Assembly: GCF_009936235.1 (NCBI RefSeq)
Contig: NZ_AP022314.1
Span: forward strand, 3,162,001 to 3,226,000
Direction: 5' to 3'
Source of the DNA: Mycobacterium xenopi
Lineage (GTDB): Bacteria; Actinomycetota; Actinomycetes; Mycobacteriales; Mycobacteriaceae
Length of the DNA stretch: 64,000 nucleotides
This document shows, piece by piece, positions 8,685 to 17,201 of the stretch. Within the stretch, counting starts at the first letter, position 1; the number at the start of each line of letters is the position of its first letter. The notes beneath the pieces are model-generated. The model was given only the letters and a program-made list of their open reading frames with translations. It was not told where the DNA came from and searched no databases. Both the position numbers and the translations under genes were made by a program.

Positions 8685-9428
8685 CTAGTCCACCCGAGTG
8701 GCGTGGCATTCCCAGAACGGGGCGTGCGCGCGGCCATTGGTCAGCCACGGCTCGATAATGCGGAACCGTTCAGCCAGCGGCTTGATTTGCTCGGCCATCT
8801 CGGGGTTGCGCGCCAGCATCAAGTCGAAGGTCTCGCTGCTCATGTTGATCTGGTAGGTGGTCGGCCCCAGATAGGTGATCTGCCAGCCGGCGTCGGGCAG
8901 CACCTGGCGAAAGTCGTTCTCGGAGAGCGATCTGGGCATGCGGAAGCCGTTGACGTCGTGCTCGCCAAACTCGAACATGTACAGCCGCGCCCCCGGCTTG
9001 GTGGCCCGGTGCAACGCCTGCGCATAGGTGTGCTGCAGCTCCCGATCGGTGCTGAAGGTGTGGTAGAAGGCGCAGTCGACGACCGTGTCGAAGCGGTTCT
9101 CCAACCCTTCCAGCTTGGTGGCGTCGGCCAGCTGGAAGTTCACCGACACCCCCGCTTTGCGCGCGTTCTCGCGGGCACGCTGCAGCCCGGTCGGTGACGC
9201 GTCGATCCCGGTGGCCTGATAGCCCTTCGACGCGTAGTAGATGGCGTGATGGCCGGGGCCGGTGCCCGGGTCGAGGACCTCGCCTTTGACCGCGCCGAGC
9301 GCCACCAATTGCTGCACCACCGGTTGCGGGCCGCCGATGTCCCACGGCGTGGCGGTCGGCAGGCCGTGCGAGGTCCGCTGATCGCGGTACATCTCTTCGA
9401 AGCGGGCCGGATCCGTCGACGCAGTCAC
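8685..9428 (-). CDS. Class I SAM-dependent methyltransferase (Rv2675c-like)
   Basis: A 247-residue Rossmann-fold methyltransferase. Motif I is GEVLDPGTGPGHHAIYYA (about residues 49-66), motif II ATGIDASPTGLQRAR, motif III NFQLADATKLEG, and post-motif FDTVVDCAFYHTFS. The substrate is not identifiable. Its start overlaps the hemQ stop by 4 bases, so it is the last gene of the hemE-hemY-hemQ operon. That context hints at a link to porphyrin metabolism, but no known haem-pathway methylation step calls for it. Confidence 0.85.
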   Translation of the reverse strand: MTASTDPARFEEMYRDQRTSHGLPTATPWDIGGPQPVVQQLVALGAVKGEVLDPGTGPGHHAIYYASKGYQATGIDASPTGLQRARENARKAGVSVNFQLADATKLEGLENRFDTVVDCAFYHTFSTDRELQHTYAQALHRATKPGARLYMFEFGEHDVNGFRMPRSLSENDFRQVLPDAGWQITYLGPTTYQINMSSETFDLMLARNPEMAEQIKPLAERFRIIEPWLTNGRAHAPFWECHATRVD

Positions 9429-10120
9429 GGCAGCGACGCCACCAGCTGATCGACCGGCACCCGCGGGCCGGTGAAAAACGGTGTCTCGGCGCGGGTATGA
9501 CGCCGCGCTTCGGTGGCCCGCAGCTCGCGCATCAGGTCGACGATGCGGTGCAGTTCAGGCGATTCGAACGCCAGGATCCACTCGTAGTCGCCCAGCGCGA
9601 AGGCCGGGACCGTGTTCGCGCGGACCTCCTTGTAGCCGCGGGCGGCCATCCCGTGCTCGGCGAGCATGCGGCGGCGCTCCTCCTCCGGCAACAGGTACCA
9701 CTCGTAGGACCGCACAAACGGATAGACGCAGACGTAGGCGCCGGGCTCCTCGCCGGCCAGGAACGCCGGGATGTGGCTCTTGTTGAACTCCGCCGGGCGG
9801 TGCAGCGCCACGCTGCTCCACACCGGCGTGCAGGCCCGCCCCAATGTGGTGGTGCGCCGGAAATCTTCGTAGGTCGCCTGCAGCGCCTCGACGCGCTCGG
9901 CATGCGTCCAGATCATGAAATCGGCGTCGGCGCGCAGGCCGGCAACGTCGTAGAGGCCGCGCACCACCACGCCGCGTTCTTCCTGCTGCTTAAGGAAGGT
10001 GGCGGTTTCGTCGACGACCCTTTCGCGGTCGTCGCCGAGGGCGCCGGGCCGCACCGCGAACACCGAAAACATCAGGTAGCGGATGGTGGCGTTCAGCGCG
10101 TCGTAGTCCAGGCGAGGCAT
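9425..10120 (-). CDS. hemQ: HemQ, coproheme decarboxylase (chlorite dismutase-like)
   Basis: Last enzyme of the coproporphyrin-dependent haem pathway of Gram-positives: decarboxylates coproheme to haem b with peroxide. The 231-residue protein equals the M. tuberculosis HemQ (Rv2676c) length and has its landmarks: RYLMFSVFAV at the N-terminus, GLYDVAGLRADADFMIWTHA (about residues 52-71), FVRSYEWYLLP, MLAEHGMAARGYKEV with the proximal His region, and GDYEWILAFES. ATG 10120 is chosen; a GTG at 10144 would add eight unconserved residues. It lies 4 bases after hemY. Confidence 0.94.
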   Translation of the reverse strand: MPRLDYDALNATIRYLMFSVFAVRPGALGDDRERVVDETATFLKQQEERGVVVRGLYDVAGLRADADFMIWTHAERVEALQATYEDFRRTTTLGRACTPVWSSVALHRPAEFNKSHIPAFLAGEEPGAYVCVYPFVRSYEWYLLPEEERRRMLAEHGMAARGYKEVRANTVPAFALGDYEWILAFESPELHRIVDLMRELRATEARRHTRAETPFFTGPRVPVDQLVASLP

Positions 10121-10124
10121 AGCT

Positions 10125-11482
10125 CTATCGTGCCACGCCCGCACCCAGCAACTCCGACACCGCTCGACGCGCAGCGGCGATGCAGGCCGGCACCCCGATA
10201 CCGTCGAGATAGTTGCCTGCCACCGCCAGCGCCGGCGGCAAACCGGCTCGAATTTCTGCGACGATATCGGCGTGGCCGGGCCCGTACTGCGGCATCGCGT
10301 CGACCCAGCGCCGAACCCGGACGTCGACCGGTTCGACCGTCACCCCGAACACGGTCGCCAAATCCCCCACGGCCCAAGCCAGGAGTTCGTCGTCGGTGGC
10401 GCGGCAGCCCACGTCGTCGTCGAACCGCCCGAACGAAAGCCGCACCAACTCGAGGCCACTGCGGCGGCCCCACTTGCGCGACGACAACGTAATCGCCTTG
10501 GCGTGCAACGCTTCCCCGCTGGCCACCAGCACGCCGGACTGCTCGGGAAACCCGGTACCGGGCGGCACCGCCAGCGCCACCACCACCGACGATGCACAGG
10601 CGATTCGCCTGGCGGCCGCCGCGCTGCGCGGGGCAATCGCGGCGACGAGGCCGCCAGCCGCGGGGCCGGAACGGCCAGGATCACCCCGTCAGCCCGCCAC
10701 TGGCCACCGGCGCCGTCGCACAGTGTCCAGCCGGGCCCGGCGGGCTCGATCCGCTCGACCCCGACCCGCTCCCAGCTCAGGCCGCTGCGGCGGATCAGCT
10801 CGTCGACCAGCACCGCGTAGCCGCCGTCGACGGCGCCGAACACCGGGCCGTCGGTAACGGCCGGCAACGCTGCCCGGACCGCGTCGGTCAGGCTGGCGGC
10901 GCCGCCGTCGAGCGCCATGGCCAGCCCGGGGGCGGCCGAGCGCACTCCGATGGTGGCGGCTGAGCCGGCATAGACTCCGCCCAGCAGGGGATCCACCGAT
11001 CGGGCCACCACCTGCGGGCCGAAGCGGTCGGCCACCAGGGCGGCCGTCACCGGGTCGTCGCCGGCACGCCAGTCCAGCGGGCGGCCGGGTTCCGCGGCGA
11101 TGCGCGCCACCGTCGCCTCGTCGACCAATCCCGCCATCGCTGCCGCCGACGACGGGATCCCGGCGATGGTGCCTGACGGCAACGGGTGCAGCCGGCCTTG
11201 GCTGTAGATCAGTGGGCGCGCCCCGGTGGTGCCCAGGTGTCGATCCGAAAGGCCGAGCTCGGCCAGCAGCGCGGGCACTTCCGGGCGGCGCACGACGAAC
11301 GCCTCGGCGCCGACGTCCACCGGCTGGCCGCCCACCCGCTCGGTGCGCAACACCCCGCCGAGGCGGTCGGCCGGGTCGAACACCGTGATCGTGACGTCGT
11401 CGCCGACCAGCGCCCGCAGCCGATACGCTGCCGTCAAACCCGAAATCCCGCCCCCGACAATGCAATACGAGCGCGATGTCAT
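10125..11482 (-). pseudogene. hemY: HemY (HemG-type) coproporphyrinogen/protoporphyrinogen oxidase, one frameshift
   Basis: FAD enzyme that oxidises coproporphyrinogen III in the haem pathway. The N-terminal part has the dinucleotide motif IVGGGISGLTAAYRL, then DPADRLGGVLRTER, DVGAEAFVVRRPE and LLGGVYAG. The frame breaks near 10648-10652: the protein up to VPAPRLAA continues in another frame as LVAAIAPRSAAAARR, then VALAVPPGTGFPEQSGVLV, ending with the C-terminal FAD segment GNYLDGIGVPAC. Adding one C (plus-strand G) restores 452 residues, the M. tuberculosis length. Haem synthesis is essential, so a sequence error is more likely than a real mutation. The start overlaps the hemE stop (ATGA). 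Confidence 0.85.
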
Positions 11483-12528
11483 AGCGAGTGCACCAACGAC
11501 ACCAGCTCGGTGAGGATGACCGGGTCGGTTTCGGGCAGCACCCCGTGCCCTAGGTTGAAAATGTGCCCGGCCGCACCGGCGTCAACGGCGCGACGACCGT
11601 CGTCGACCACGGCGCGTGCCGCGCGCTCCACCACCGCCCACCCCGCCAGCAACACCGCGGGGTCTAAGTTGCCCTGTAGCGCCGTGCCGGGCTGCACCCG
11701 GCCCGCGGCGTCGGTCAGCGCCGTTCGCCAGTCGACGCCGACCACCGTCGCCCCGGCGGCCGACATCGCCCCCAGCAGTTCGGCGGTTCCCACCCCGAAG
11801 TGCGTCATCGGCACGCCGTAGCTCGCGAGCGTGCCGAACACCCGGGCGCTGTGCGGCAGCACGTAGGCGCGGTAGTCGGCAAGCGACAGCGTGCCCGCCC
11901 ACGAGTCGAACACCTGGATGGCGTCCACCCCGGCGTCGAGCTGGACCCGCAGGAACGCCACCGTCAGGTCGGCCAGCTTGCCCAGCAGCGCGTGCCAGGC
12001 GTCCGGATCGGACAGCATCATCGCCTTGGTCCGGGCATGGTGGCGGCTCGGACCGCCTTCGACCAGGTAGGACGCCAGCGTGAACGGCGCCCCGGCAAAA
12101 CCGATCAACGGGACATCCCCGAGCGCGGTCACCAGCAGCGAAACAGCCTCCGCTACCGGCTGAACATGTTGCGGCTCAAGTTCTTTGAACGCCGCGACGT
12201 CGGCGGCGGTGCGCACCGGTGTCGCGATCACCGGTCCGACGTCGGGAACGATGTCCAGCTCGACGCCGGCGGCGCGCAGCGGAACCACGATGTCGGAGAA
12301 GAGGATCGCGGCGTCGACGCCATGGCGGCGGATCGGCTGCAAGGTGATCTCGCAGATCAATTCGGCGTCGAAGCAGGCGGCCAGCATGCTGTGCTTTTCG
12401 CGCAGGGCCCGGTATTCCGGCAGCGAGCGTCCGGCCTGCCGCATAAACCACACCGGGACCCGGTGCGGTTTGCGGCCGGCGGCGGCGGCCAGATACGGCG
12501 ACCCGGGGAGGTCGCGGCGAACGGTCAT
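11479..12528 (-). CDS. hemE: Uroporphyrinogen decarboxylase HemE
   Basis: Converts uroporphyrinogen III to coproporphyrinogen III. The 349-residue protein has the N-terminal signature VPVWFMRQAGRSLPEYR (about residues 21-37), DAAILFSDIVVPL with the key Asp, GFAGAPFTLASYLVEGG, DAIQVFDSWAG, and the C-terminal AGHIFNLGHGVLPETD. Head of the haem operon with hemY, hemQ and the methyltransferase, all joined by overlaps or gaps of a few bases. ATG 12528 matches the homologue; a longer frame upstream lacks conservation. It is slightly shorter than H37Rv HemE because of a small gap after LLGAMSAAGA. Confidence 0.94.
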   Translation of the reverse strand: MTVRRDLPGSPYLAAAAGRKPHRVPVWFMRQAGRSLPEYRALREKHSMLAACFDAELICEITLQPIRRHGVDAAILFSDIVVPLRAAGVELDIVPDVGPVIATPVRTAADVAAFKELEPQHVQPVAEAVSLLVTALGDVPLIGFAGAPFTLASYLVEGGPSRHHARTKAMMLSDPDAWHALLGKLADLTVAFLRVQLDAGVDAIQVFDSWAGTLSLADYRAYVLPHSARVFGTLASYGVPMTHFGVGTAELLGAMSAAGATVVGVDWRTALTDAAGRVQPGTALQGNLDPAVLLAGWAVVERAARAVVDDGRRAVDAGAAGHIFNLGHGVLPETDPVILTELVSLVHSL

Positions 12529-12660
12529 CGCGCTCAATGCTGCCACGAACAGCGCTTCGGCCACGCCAGTCGACAGCGACGTGTGCGCGCCGCCGTTTTG
12601 GGGAATGTGCGGATAGGCGGACGCTCGGGCACCGCCCCGACGCAGGAAAGGACGCGGTTG

Positions 12661-13140
12661 ATGGTACTGACGGACAGAGCAGGAACGGCCGGCGACGTGG
12701 TCGGCGAGGTCGAATACTTCATCGACCGAGTGTTGCGCAACATCGCCCACGGCCGCTTCGAACGCTCGTTATCGGGGTTGACGGCATTCGCGGCGGTGGT
12801 GACGACGGCGGAGGTCTACGCCGAGCATTACCGGGCCAGCTTCGGCAACAAATGGATGTGGAGCCCGATCGCGGTGACCCCGCCGGTGGTGGTCGCCGGG
12901 GTGGCGGGCGTGTTCTCGAAGCGCTGGGCCAAACGGTGGCTGCCGATCACTGCTGCGGTGTACGCAGCCAACGGGCTGATGGGCCAGTACTTCCACGCGC
13001 GCGGGGTGTCGCGGCGGCCCGGCGGCTGGCACCTGGCCAGCTACAACGTGCCGATGGGCCCGCCGATCGCCGCACCCGGGCTGATGAGCATCGTGGGCGC
13101 GATGGGTTTGTTGGCCGCGGTCTTGCGTCGTGAGAAGTAG
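12661..13140 (+). CDS. Small integral membrane protein of unknown function
   Basis: A 159-residue protein, not recognised. It begins with a soluble acidic stretch (EVEYFIDRVLRNIAHGRFERSLSG), then has about four hydrophobic segments, including AVTPPVVVAGVAGVFS, TAAVYAANGLMGQYFHARGV and APGLMSIVGAMGLLAAVLR. The ribosome-binding site GGAAAGGA precedes ATG 12661. It ends 10 bases before the next gene and is probably the first gene of a three-gene operon with the gluconate-dehydrogenase-subunit-like protein and the GMC oxidoreductase. It may anchor that enzyme to the membrane; this rests only on position. Confidence 0.75.
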   Translation: MVLTDRAGTAGDVVGEVEYFIDRVLRNIAHGRFERSLSGLTAFAAVVTTAEVYAEHYRASFGNKWMWSPIAVTPPVVVAGVAGVFSKRWAKRWLPITAAVYAANGLMGQYFHARGVSRRPGGWHLASYNVPMGPPIAAPGLMSIVGAMGLLAAVLRREK

Positions 13141-13150
13141 AGGGCCGGCG

Positions 13151-13888
13151 ATGCGCGACATCCCCAGCGGCCGACACCTGCCACAGCTGCGACCCGACGG
13201 CAAGCCGCTGCATCCGTCGTGGCTGCCGCGCCAGCGCCGCGGCGTGACACCACAGATGATCGGGCGGTACCCCGACTATGACGTGCTGTCGAGCGTCGAC
13301 AGCTGGGACGCGGCCACCAGGCGCGTGGTGTTGGCCCGACTGGACAAGCCGGGACCGTTGCGGTTCTTCGACTCCTCCGAAGAGCCGACGCTGCGCGCCT
13401 TCTGCGACACCGTGCTGGCCCAGGATGCCGAGCCGCGGATACCGGTTGCGGAGTTCGTCGACGCCAAGCTGGCCGACGGTCAGCTCGACGGCTACCAGTA
13501 CGCCGACATGCCCGACGACCGCGACACCTGGCGACTGGTATTGGCCGGTCTGGATGAGGCGGCCCGCGACGCGGGCGCGGAATCGTTCGCGGCGGCCGAC
13601 CTGCAAACCCGGGAAACGGTCGTCGGGCGGCTCTCCGACGGACAGCTCTACGGCGGCAGCTGGGAGAAGCTCAACGTGAAGCGGGCCTGGTCGGTGGTGA
13701 TGCGGATGGCCCTGTCGGCGTTCTACAGCCATCCGTGGGCATGGAACGAGATTGGTTTTGGCGGGCCGGCATATCCACGGGGTTTCATGCGGCTCGGCGG
13801 TGTGGGCGTGCGCGAGCCCTACGAAAAGCCGGGCGCCACCGCCGAGGACCCGGTGGAAATCGTCGAACAGGAAAAGCTCGATGGGTGA
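13151..13888 (+). CDS. Gluconate 2-dehydrogenase subunit 3 family protein
   Basis: A 245-residue soluble protein with features of the gluconate 2-dehydrogenase subunit 3 family: FFDSSEEPTLRAFCDTVL (about residues 77-94), an internal AEFVDAKLADGQLDGYQY, and a C-terminal FYSHPWAWNEIGFGGPAYPRG that is typical when such a subunit partners a GMC flavoprotein. No Tat or Sec signal is evident. Its stop overlaps the start of the GMC oxidoreductase by 8 bases, strong support for a two-subunit complex. The physiological substrate is unknown. Confidence 0.8.
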   Translation: MRDIPSGRHLPQLRPDGKPLHPSWLPRQRRGVTPQMIGRYPDYDVLSSVDSWDAATRRVVLARLDKPGPLRFFDSSEEPTLRAFCDTVLAQDAEPRIPVAEFVDAKLADGQLDGYQYADMPDDRDTWRLVLAGLDEAARDAGAESFAAADLQTRETVVGRLSDGQLYGGSWEKLNVKRAWSVVMRMALSAFYSHPWAWNEIGFGGPAYPRGFMRLGGVGVREPYEKPGATAEDPVEIVEQEKLDG

Positions 13889-15575
13889 TTTCTGGCGCGG
13901 GCTGCTCAAGGGCGCGCTCGGCCCGCCGGACAACGATTCGCGGTTTTTGCTCGACGTGCATTCGCGTGACCTGCCCGGCGAGGCCACCATGCGCCGCTAC
14001 CACGACGACGAGGAGGTCGACCTGGTGGTGGTGGGCGCCGGCGCGGGGGGTTCGGTGCTGGCGCAGCGGCTGGCCCGCGCGGGGTGGCGGGTCGTGATCC
14101 TGGAGGCCGGCCCGTTCTGGCACCCCGATGAGGACTGGGTTTCCGACGAGGCCGGGTCGCACCAGCTGTATTGGACGCAGAAGCGGATCATCGGCGGCGC
14201 GGACCCGATCGAGTTGGGCAAGAACAACTCCGGCCGCGGTGTGGGCGGGTCGATGATCCACTACGCCGGCTACACGCCACGGTTCCATCCCAGCGACTTC
14301 GAAACCTACAGTCGCGACCGGGTGGGCGCGGATTGGCCGATCAGCTACGCCGAGCTGCGCCCGCACTATGCGCGTCTGGAGCAGGAGCTGCCGGTCGCCG
14401 GCCAGGACTGGCCGTGGGGAGATCCGCACCGCTACCCGTTCTCACCGCATCCCGTGTCGGGTGCGGCGCTCAAGCTTTGGGATGGTGCGATCAAACTCGG
14501 CATCGAGATGCGGGCCGGCCCGGTCGGCATCGTCAACGGCACGTTCGGCAACCGGCCGCACTGCATCTACCGTGGCTACTGTCTGCAGGGCTGCAAGGTC
14601 AACGCCAAGGCCAGCCCGTTCGTCACCCATCTGCCTGACGCGCTGGCCCACGGGGTGGAGATCCGCGCGAATTGCATGGCAGGCCGCATTGAGCTGGACA
14701 AACACGGAAAGGCTTGCGGTGTAACGTATTTCGGCGCACATGGTGGCCAGGAGCGGTTCCAGCGCGCCAAAGTCATTGCTGTGGCTGGTTATTCGATTGA
14801 AACGCCGCGGCTGTTGCTCAACTCAACCAGCGGCCGGTTCCCCCACGGTTTATGCAACAACAATGATCAAGTGGGCCGCTACGTGATGGTGCAGGGCGCC
14901 ACCCAAAGCGCGGGCCGCTGGCCCGACGAGATGAGGATGTACAAGGCACCGCCACCGGAGGTGTCGTCGGAGCAGTTCTACGAAACCGATCCGGATCGCG
15001 GCTTCGCACGCGGGTTTTCCATCCAAACCGTGTCACCGCTGCCGATCGCCTGGGCCGAACATGTGCTGGCGGCCGGGCATTGGGGGGCGGCGCTGCGCGA
15101 GTACATGCGTGACTACAACCACTGGGCCACCGTCGGGGTGCTCAACGAGCTGCTGCCGCTGCCCGACAACCGGGTCACGCTGGCCGACGAGACCGATCAA
15201 TACGGCCTGCCGGTCGCGAAATTCGACTACTCGCTATGCGACAACGACAAGGCGAACATGGCGTACTCCACCCAGGTGATCGCCAACATTCTGGACGCCG
15301 CCGGTGCCCAAGACGTGCTGACCATCCAGCGCTTCGCCCACCTCATCGGCGGCGCCCGGATGGGTAGCGACCCCGACACCAGCGTCGTCGACTCCAACCA
15401 GCGGGCCTGGGCGGTGCCCAACCTGTTCATCACCGACGGCTCGGTGTGCCCCACCCAGGGCAGCGCCAATCCGGCGCTGACCATCATGGCGCTGGCGTCA
15501 CGGCTGGCCGACAAAATCGTCCGCGGCGACGTCACGGCCGATGCCGGGCTCAGCGGCGGACCCAGGCGTGCGTAA
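13881..15575 (+). CDS. GMC family oxidoreductase (flavoprotein subunit)
   Basis: FAD-dependent alcohol/sugar dehydrogenase of the GMC superfamily, 564 residues. FAD-binding motif DLVVVGAGAGGSVLAQRLAR at about residues 47-66 and VVILEAGPFWHPDED just after; GRGVGGSMIHYAGYTPR is the second FAD segment; GYCLQGCKVNAKASP contains a Cys pair found in gluconate-dehydrogenase-like members. The C-terminal GMC_C domain carries RFAHLIGGARMGSDP with the catalytic His and the closing NLFITDGSVCPTQGSANPA. It overlaps the preceding subunit gene. H37Rv has no such genes between hemE and echA15. Confidence 0.88.
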   Translation: MGDFWRGLLKGALGPPDNDSRFLLDVHSRDLPGEATMRRYHDDEEVDLVVVGAGAGGSVLAQRLARAGWRVVILEAGPFWHPDEDWVSDEAGSHQLYWTQKRIIGGADPIELGKNNSGRGVGGSMIHYAGYTPRFHPSDFETYSRDRVGADWPISYAELRPHYARLEQELPVAGQDWPWGDPHRYPFSPHPVSGAALKLWDGAIKLGIEMRAGPVGIVNGTFGNRPHCIYRGYCLQGCKVNAKASPFVTHLPDALAHGVEIRANCMAGRIELDKHGKACGVTYFGAHGGQERFQRAKVIAVAGYSIETPRLLLNSTSGRFPHGLCNNNDQVGRYVMVQGATQSAGRWPDEMRMYKAPPPEVSSEQFYETDPDRGFARGFSIQTVSPLPIAWAEHVLAAGHWGAALREYMRDYNHWATVGVLNELLPLPDNRVTLADETDQYGLPVAKFDYSLCDNDKANMAYSTQVIANILDAAGAQDVLTIQRFAHLIGGARMGSDPDTSVVDSNQRAWAVPNLFITDGSVCPTQGSANPALTIMALASRLADKIVRGDVTADAGLSGGPRRA

Positions 15576-15585
15576 CCTCGTCGGT

Positions 15586-16419
15586 ATGCCAGTCAGATAT
15601 CCGCCAGTCAGCTACGACGAGTTTCCCAGTCTCCGAATCGAACCGGGCACCGATGGGGTGTTGCAGGTGGTCCTCGATTCGCCCGGTCTCAATTCGGTGG
15701 GGCCGCAAATGCACCGGGACCTGGCCGACATCTGGCCGGCGATCGAGCGTGACCCCAGCGTGCGCGCGGTATTGGTGTGCGGTGAAGGCAAAGCGTTTTC
15801 CTCCGGAGGAAGCTTCGACCTGATCGAGGAAACCATGGGGGATTTCGCAGACCGGGTCCGCATCATGCGCGAAGCCCGCGACCTGGTGCTCAATATGGTC
15901 AACTTCGACAAACCGGTGGTCTCAGCGATCCGCGGCCCGGCGGTCGGCGCCGGCCTGGTGGTGGCCTTGCTCGCCGACATTTCGGTGGCCGGACGCGGCG
16001 CCAAGATCATCGACGGGCACACCAAGTTGGGGGTCGCGGCCGGTGACCACGCCGCGATCTGCTGGCCGCTGCTGGTCGGCATGGCCAAGGCCAAGTACTA
16101 CCTGCTCACCTGCCAGCCCCTTACCGGCGAGGAGGCCGAGCGCATCGGGCTGGTGTCGACCTGCGTCGACGACGACGACGTGCTTGCCACCGCGACCCAC
16201 ATTGCCGAGGATCTGGCGCGAGGTGCGCAGATGGCGATCCAGTGGACCAAACACAGCCTCAACCACTGGTATCGGATGTTCGCGCCGGCCTTCGAAACGG
16301 CGCTGGGCCTGGAATTCATCGGGTTCAGCGGCCCCGACGTGGCCGAGGGACTGGCCGCCAACCGGGAGAAACGTGCACCAAGCTTCACCGCCGACCCACA
16401 GGTCAACCGCGTGCAGTAG
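15586..16419 (+). CDS. echA15: Enoyl-CoA hydratase/isomerase family protein EchA15
   Basis: Crotonase-fold enzyme, 277 residues, matching Rv2679 in position. Oxyanion-hole segments are visible: GKAFSSGGSFDLI (about residues 66-78) and AIRGPAVGAGLVVALLADIS (about 112-131). The downstream part WPLLVGMAKAKYYLLTCQPL is typical of the family. The usual second catalytic Glu (in the EAER motif) is present as TGEEAERIGLVS, but the first glutamate region reads DHAAICWP, so the reaction (hydration, isomerisation or other) cannot be stated. ATG 15586 is used; the open frame extends to 15541. Confidence 0.87.
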   Translation: MPVRYPPVSYDEFPSLRIEPGTDGVLQVVLDSPGLNSVGPQMHRDLADIWPAIERDPSVRAVLVCGEGKAFSSGGSFDLIEETMGDFADRVRIMREARDLVLNMVNFDKPVVSAIRGPAVGAGLVVALLADISVAGRGAKIIDGHTKLGVAAGDHAAICWPLLVGMAKAKYYLLTCQPLTGEEAERIGLVSTCVDDDDVLATATHIAEDLARGAQMAIQWTKHSLNHWYRMFAPAFETALGLEFIGFSGPDVAEGLAANREKRAPSFTADPQVNRVQ

Positions 16420-16546
16420 GCCCGCGACGGTTCGCTGTGCTCGCCGTGGCCGGCGGCGGCCCGAAACGGCGCGCCTGCCCACACGTGTCGGCGGATGGGT
16501 CTAGCGTCAAAGGATGTGAGCCGCCCCGGCGACGCCGCACGGCGAG

Positions 16547-17200
16547 GTGATGCCGCGGACCGGCGCCCGGGGCCCGGCCGGCGACAATGCAGAGCGCAGC
16601 GATGAGGAGGAGCGGCGTTTGAGCCCAGCCGAACCGGCCGTGTTCCGCGAGGCGGTGGCCGCGATGAACGCCGCCACGGTCCGCGCGGAAATCGAGCTCG
16701 GCCCGATCCGTCCGCCGCAGCGCCTGGCGCCGTACAGCTACGCGTTGGGCGCCGAGGTCAAACATCCCGAGCTCGACGTCATCCCGGAGCGATCCGAGGG
16801 CGACGCGTTCGGGCGGCTGATCCTGCTCTACGACCCGGACGGGTCCGAGGCATGGGACGGCACCATGCGGCTGGTCGCCTACATCCAGGCCGACCTGGAC
16901 CCCAGCGAGGCGGTCGACCCGCTGCTACCGGAAGTGGCGTGGAGCTGGCTGGTCGATGCCCTGGAGATCCGCGCCGAGCATGTCACCGCGCTCGGCGGTA
17001 CCGTCACCGCCACCACGTCGGTGCGCTACGGCGACATCTCCGGTCCGCCCCGCGCCCACCAGCTGGAACTGCGGGCGTCCTGGACGGCGACCACTCCCGA
17101 GATCGGCACCCACGTCGAGGCGTTCTGTGAGGTGCTCGAGCACGCCGCGGGACTTCCCCCGGTGGGGGTGACCGACCTGGGTTCGCGGTCTCGCGCCTGA
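16547..17200 (+). CDS. DUF3000 family protein (Rv2680-like)
   Basis: Conserved actinobacterial protein of unknown function, 217 residues. The conserved part begins with FREAVAAMNAATVRAEIELG and PPQRLAPYSYALGAEV (about residues 33-72) and continues to FCEVLEHAAGLPPVGV. No catalytic motif, signal peptide or membrane segment was found. Start uncertain: GTG 16547 and ATG 16550 are adjacent, and the first ~30 residues are low in conservation. It is followed after one base by the RNase D gene, so the two are co-transcribed, which suggests but does not prove a role in RNA metabolism. Confidence 0.82.
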   Translation: MMPRTGARGPAGDNAERSDEEERRLSPAEPAVFREAVAAMNAATVRAEIELGPIRPPQRLAPYSYALGAEVKHPELDVIPERSEGDAFGRLILLYDPDGSEAWDGTMRLVAYIQADLDPSEAVDPLLPEVAWSWLVDALEIRAEHVTALGGTVTATTSVRYGDISGPPRAHQLELRASWTATTPEIGTHVEAFCEVLEHAAGLPPVGVTDLGSRSRA

Positions 17201-17201
17201 C

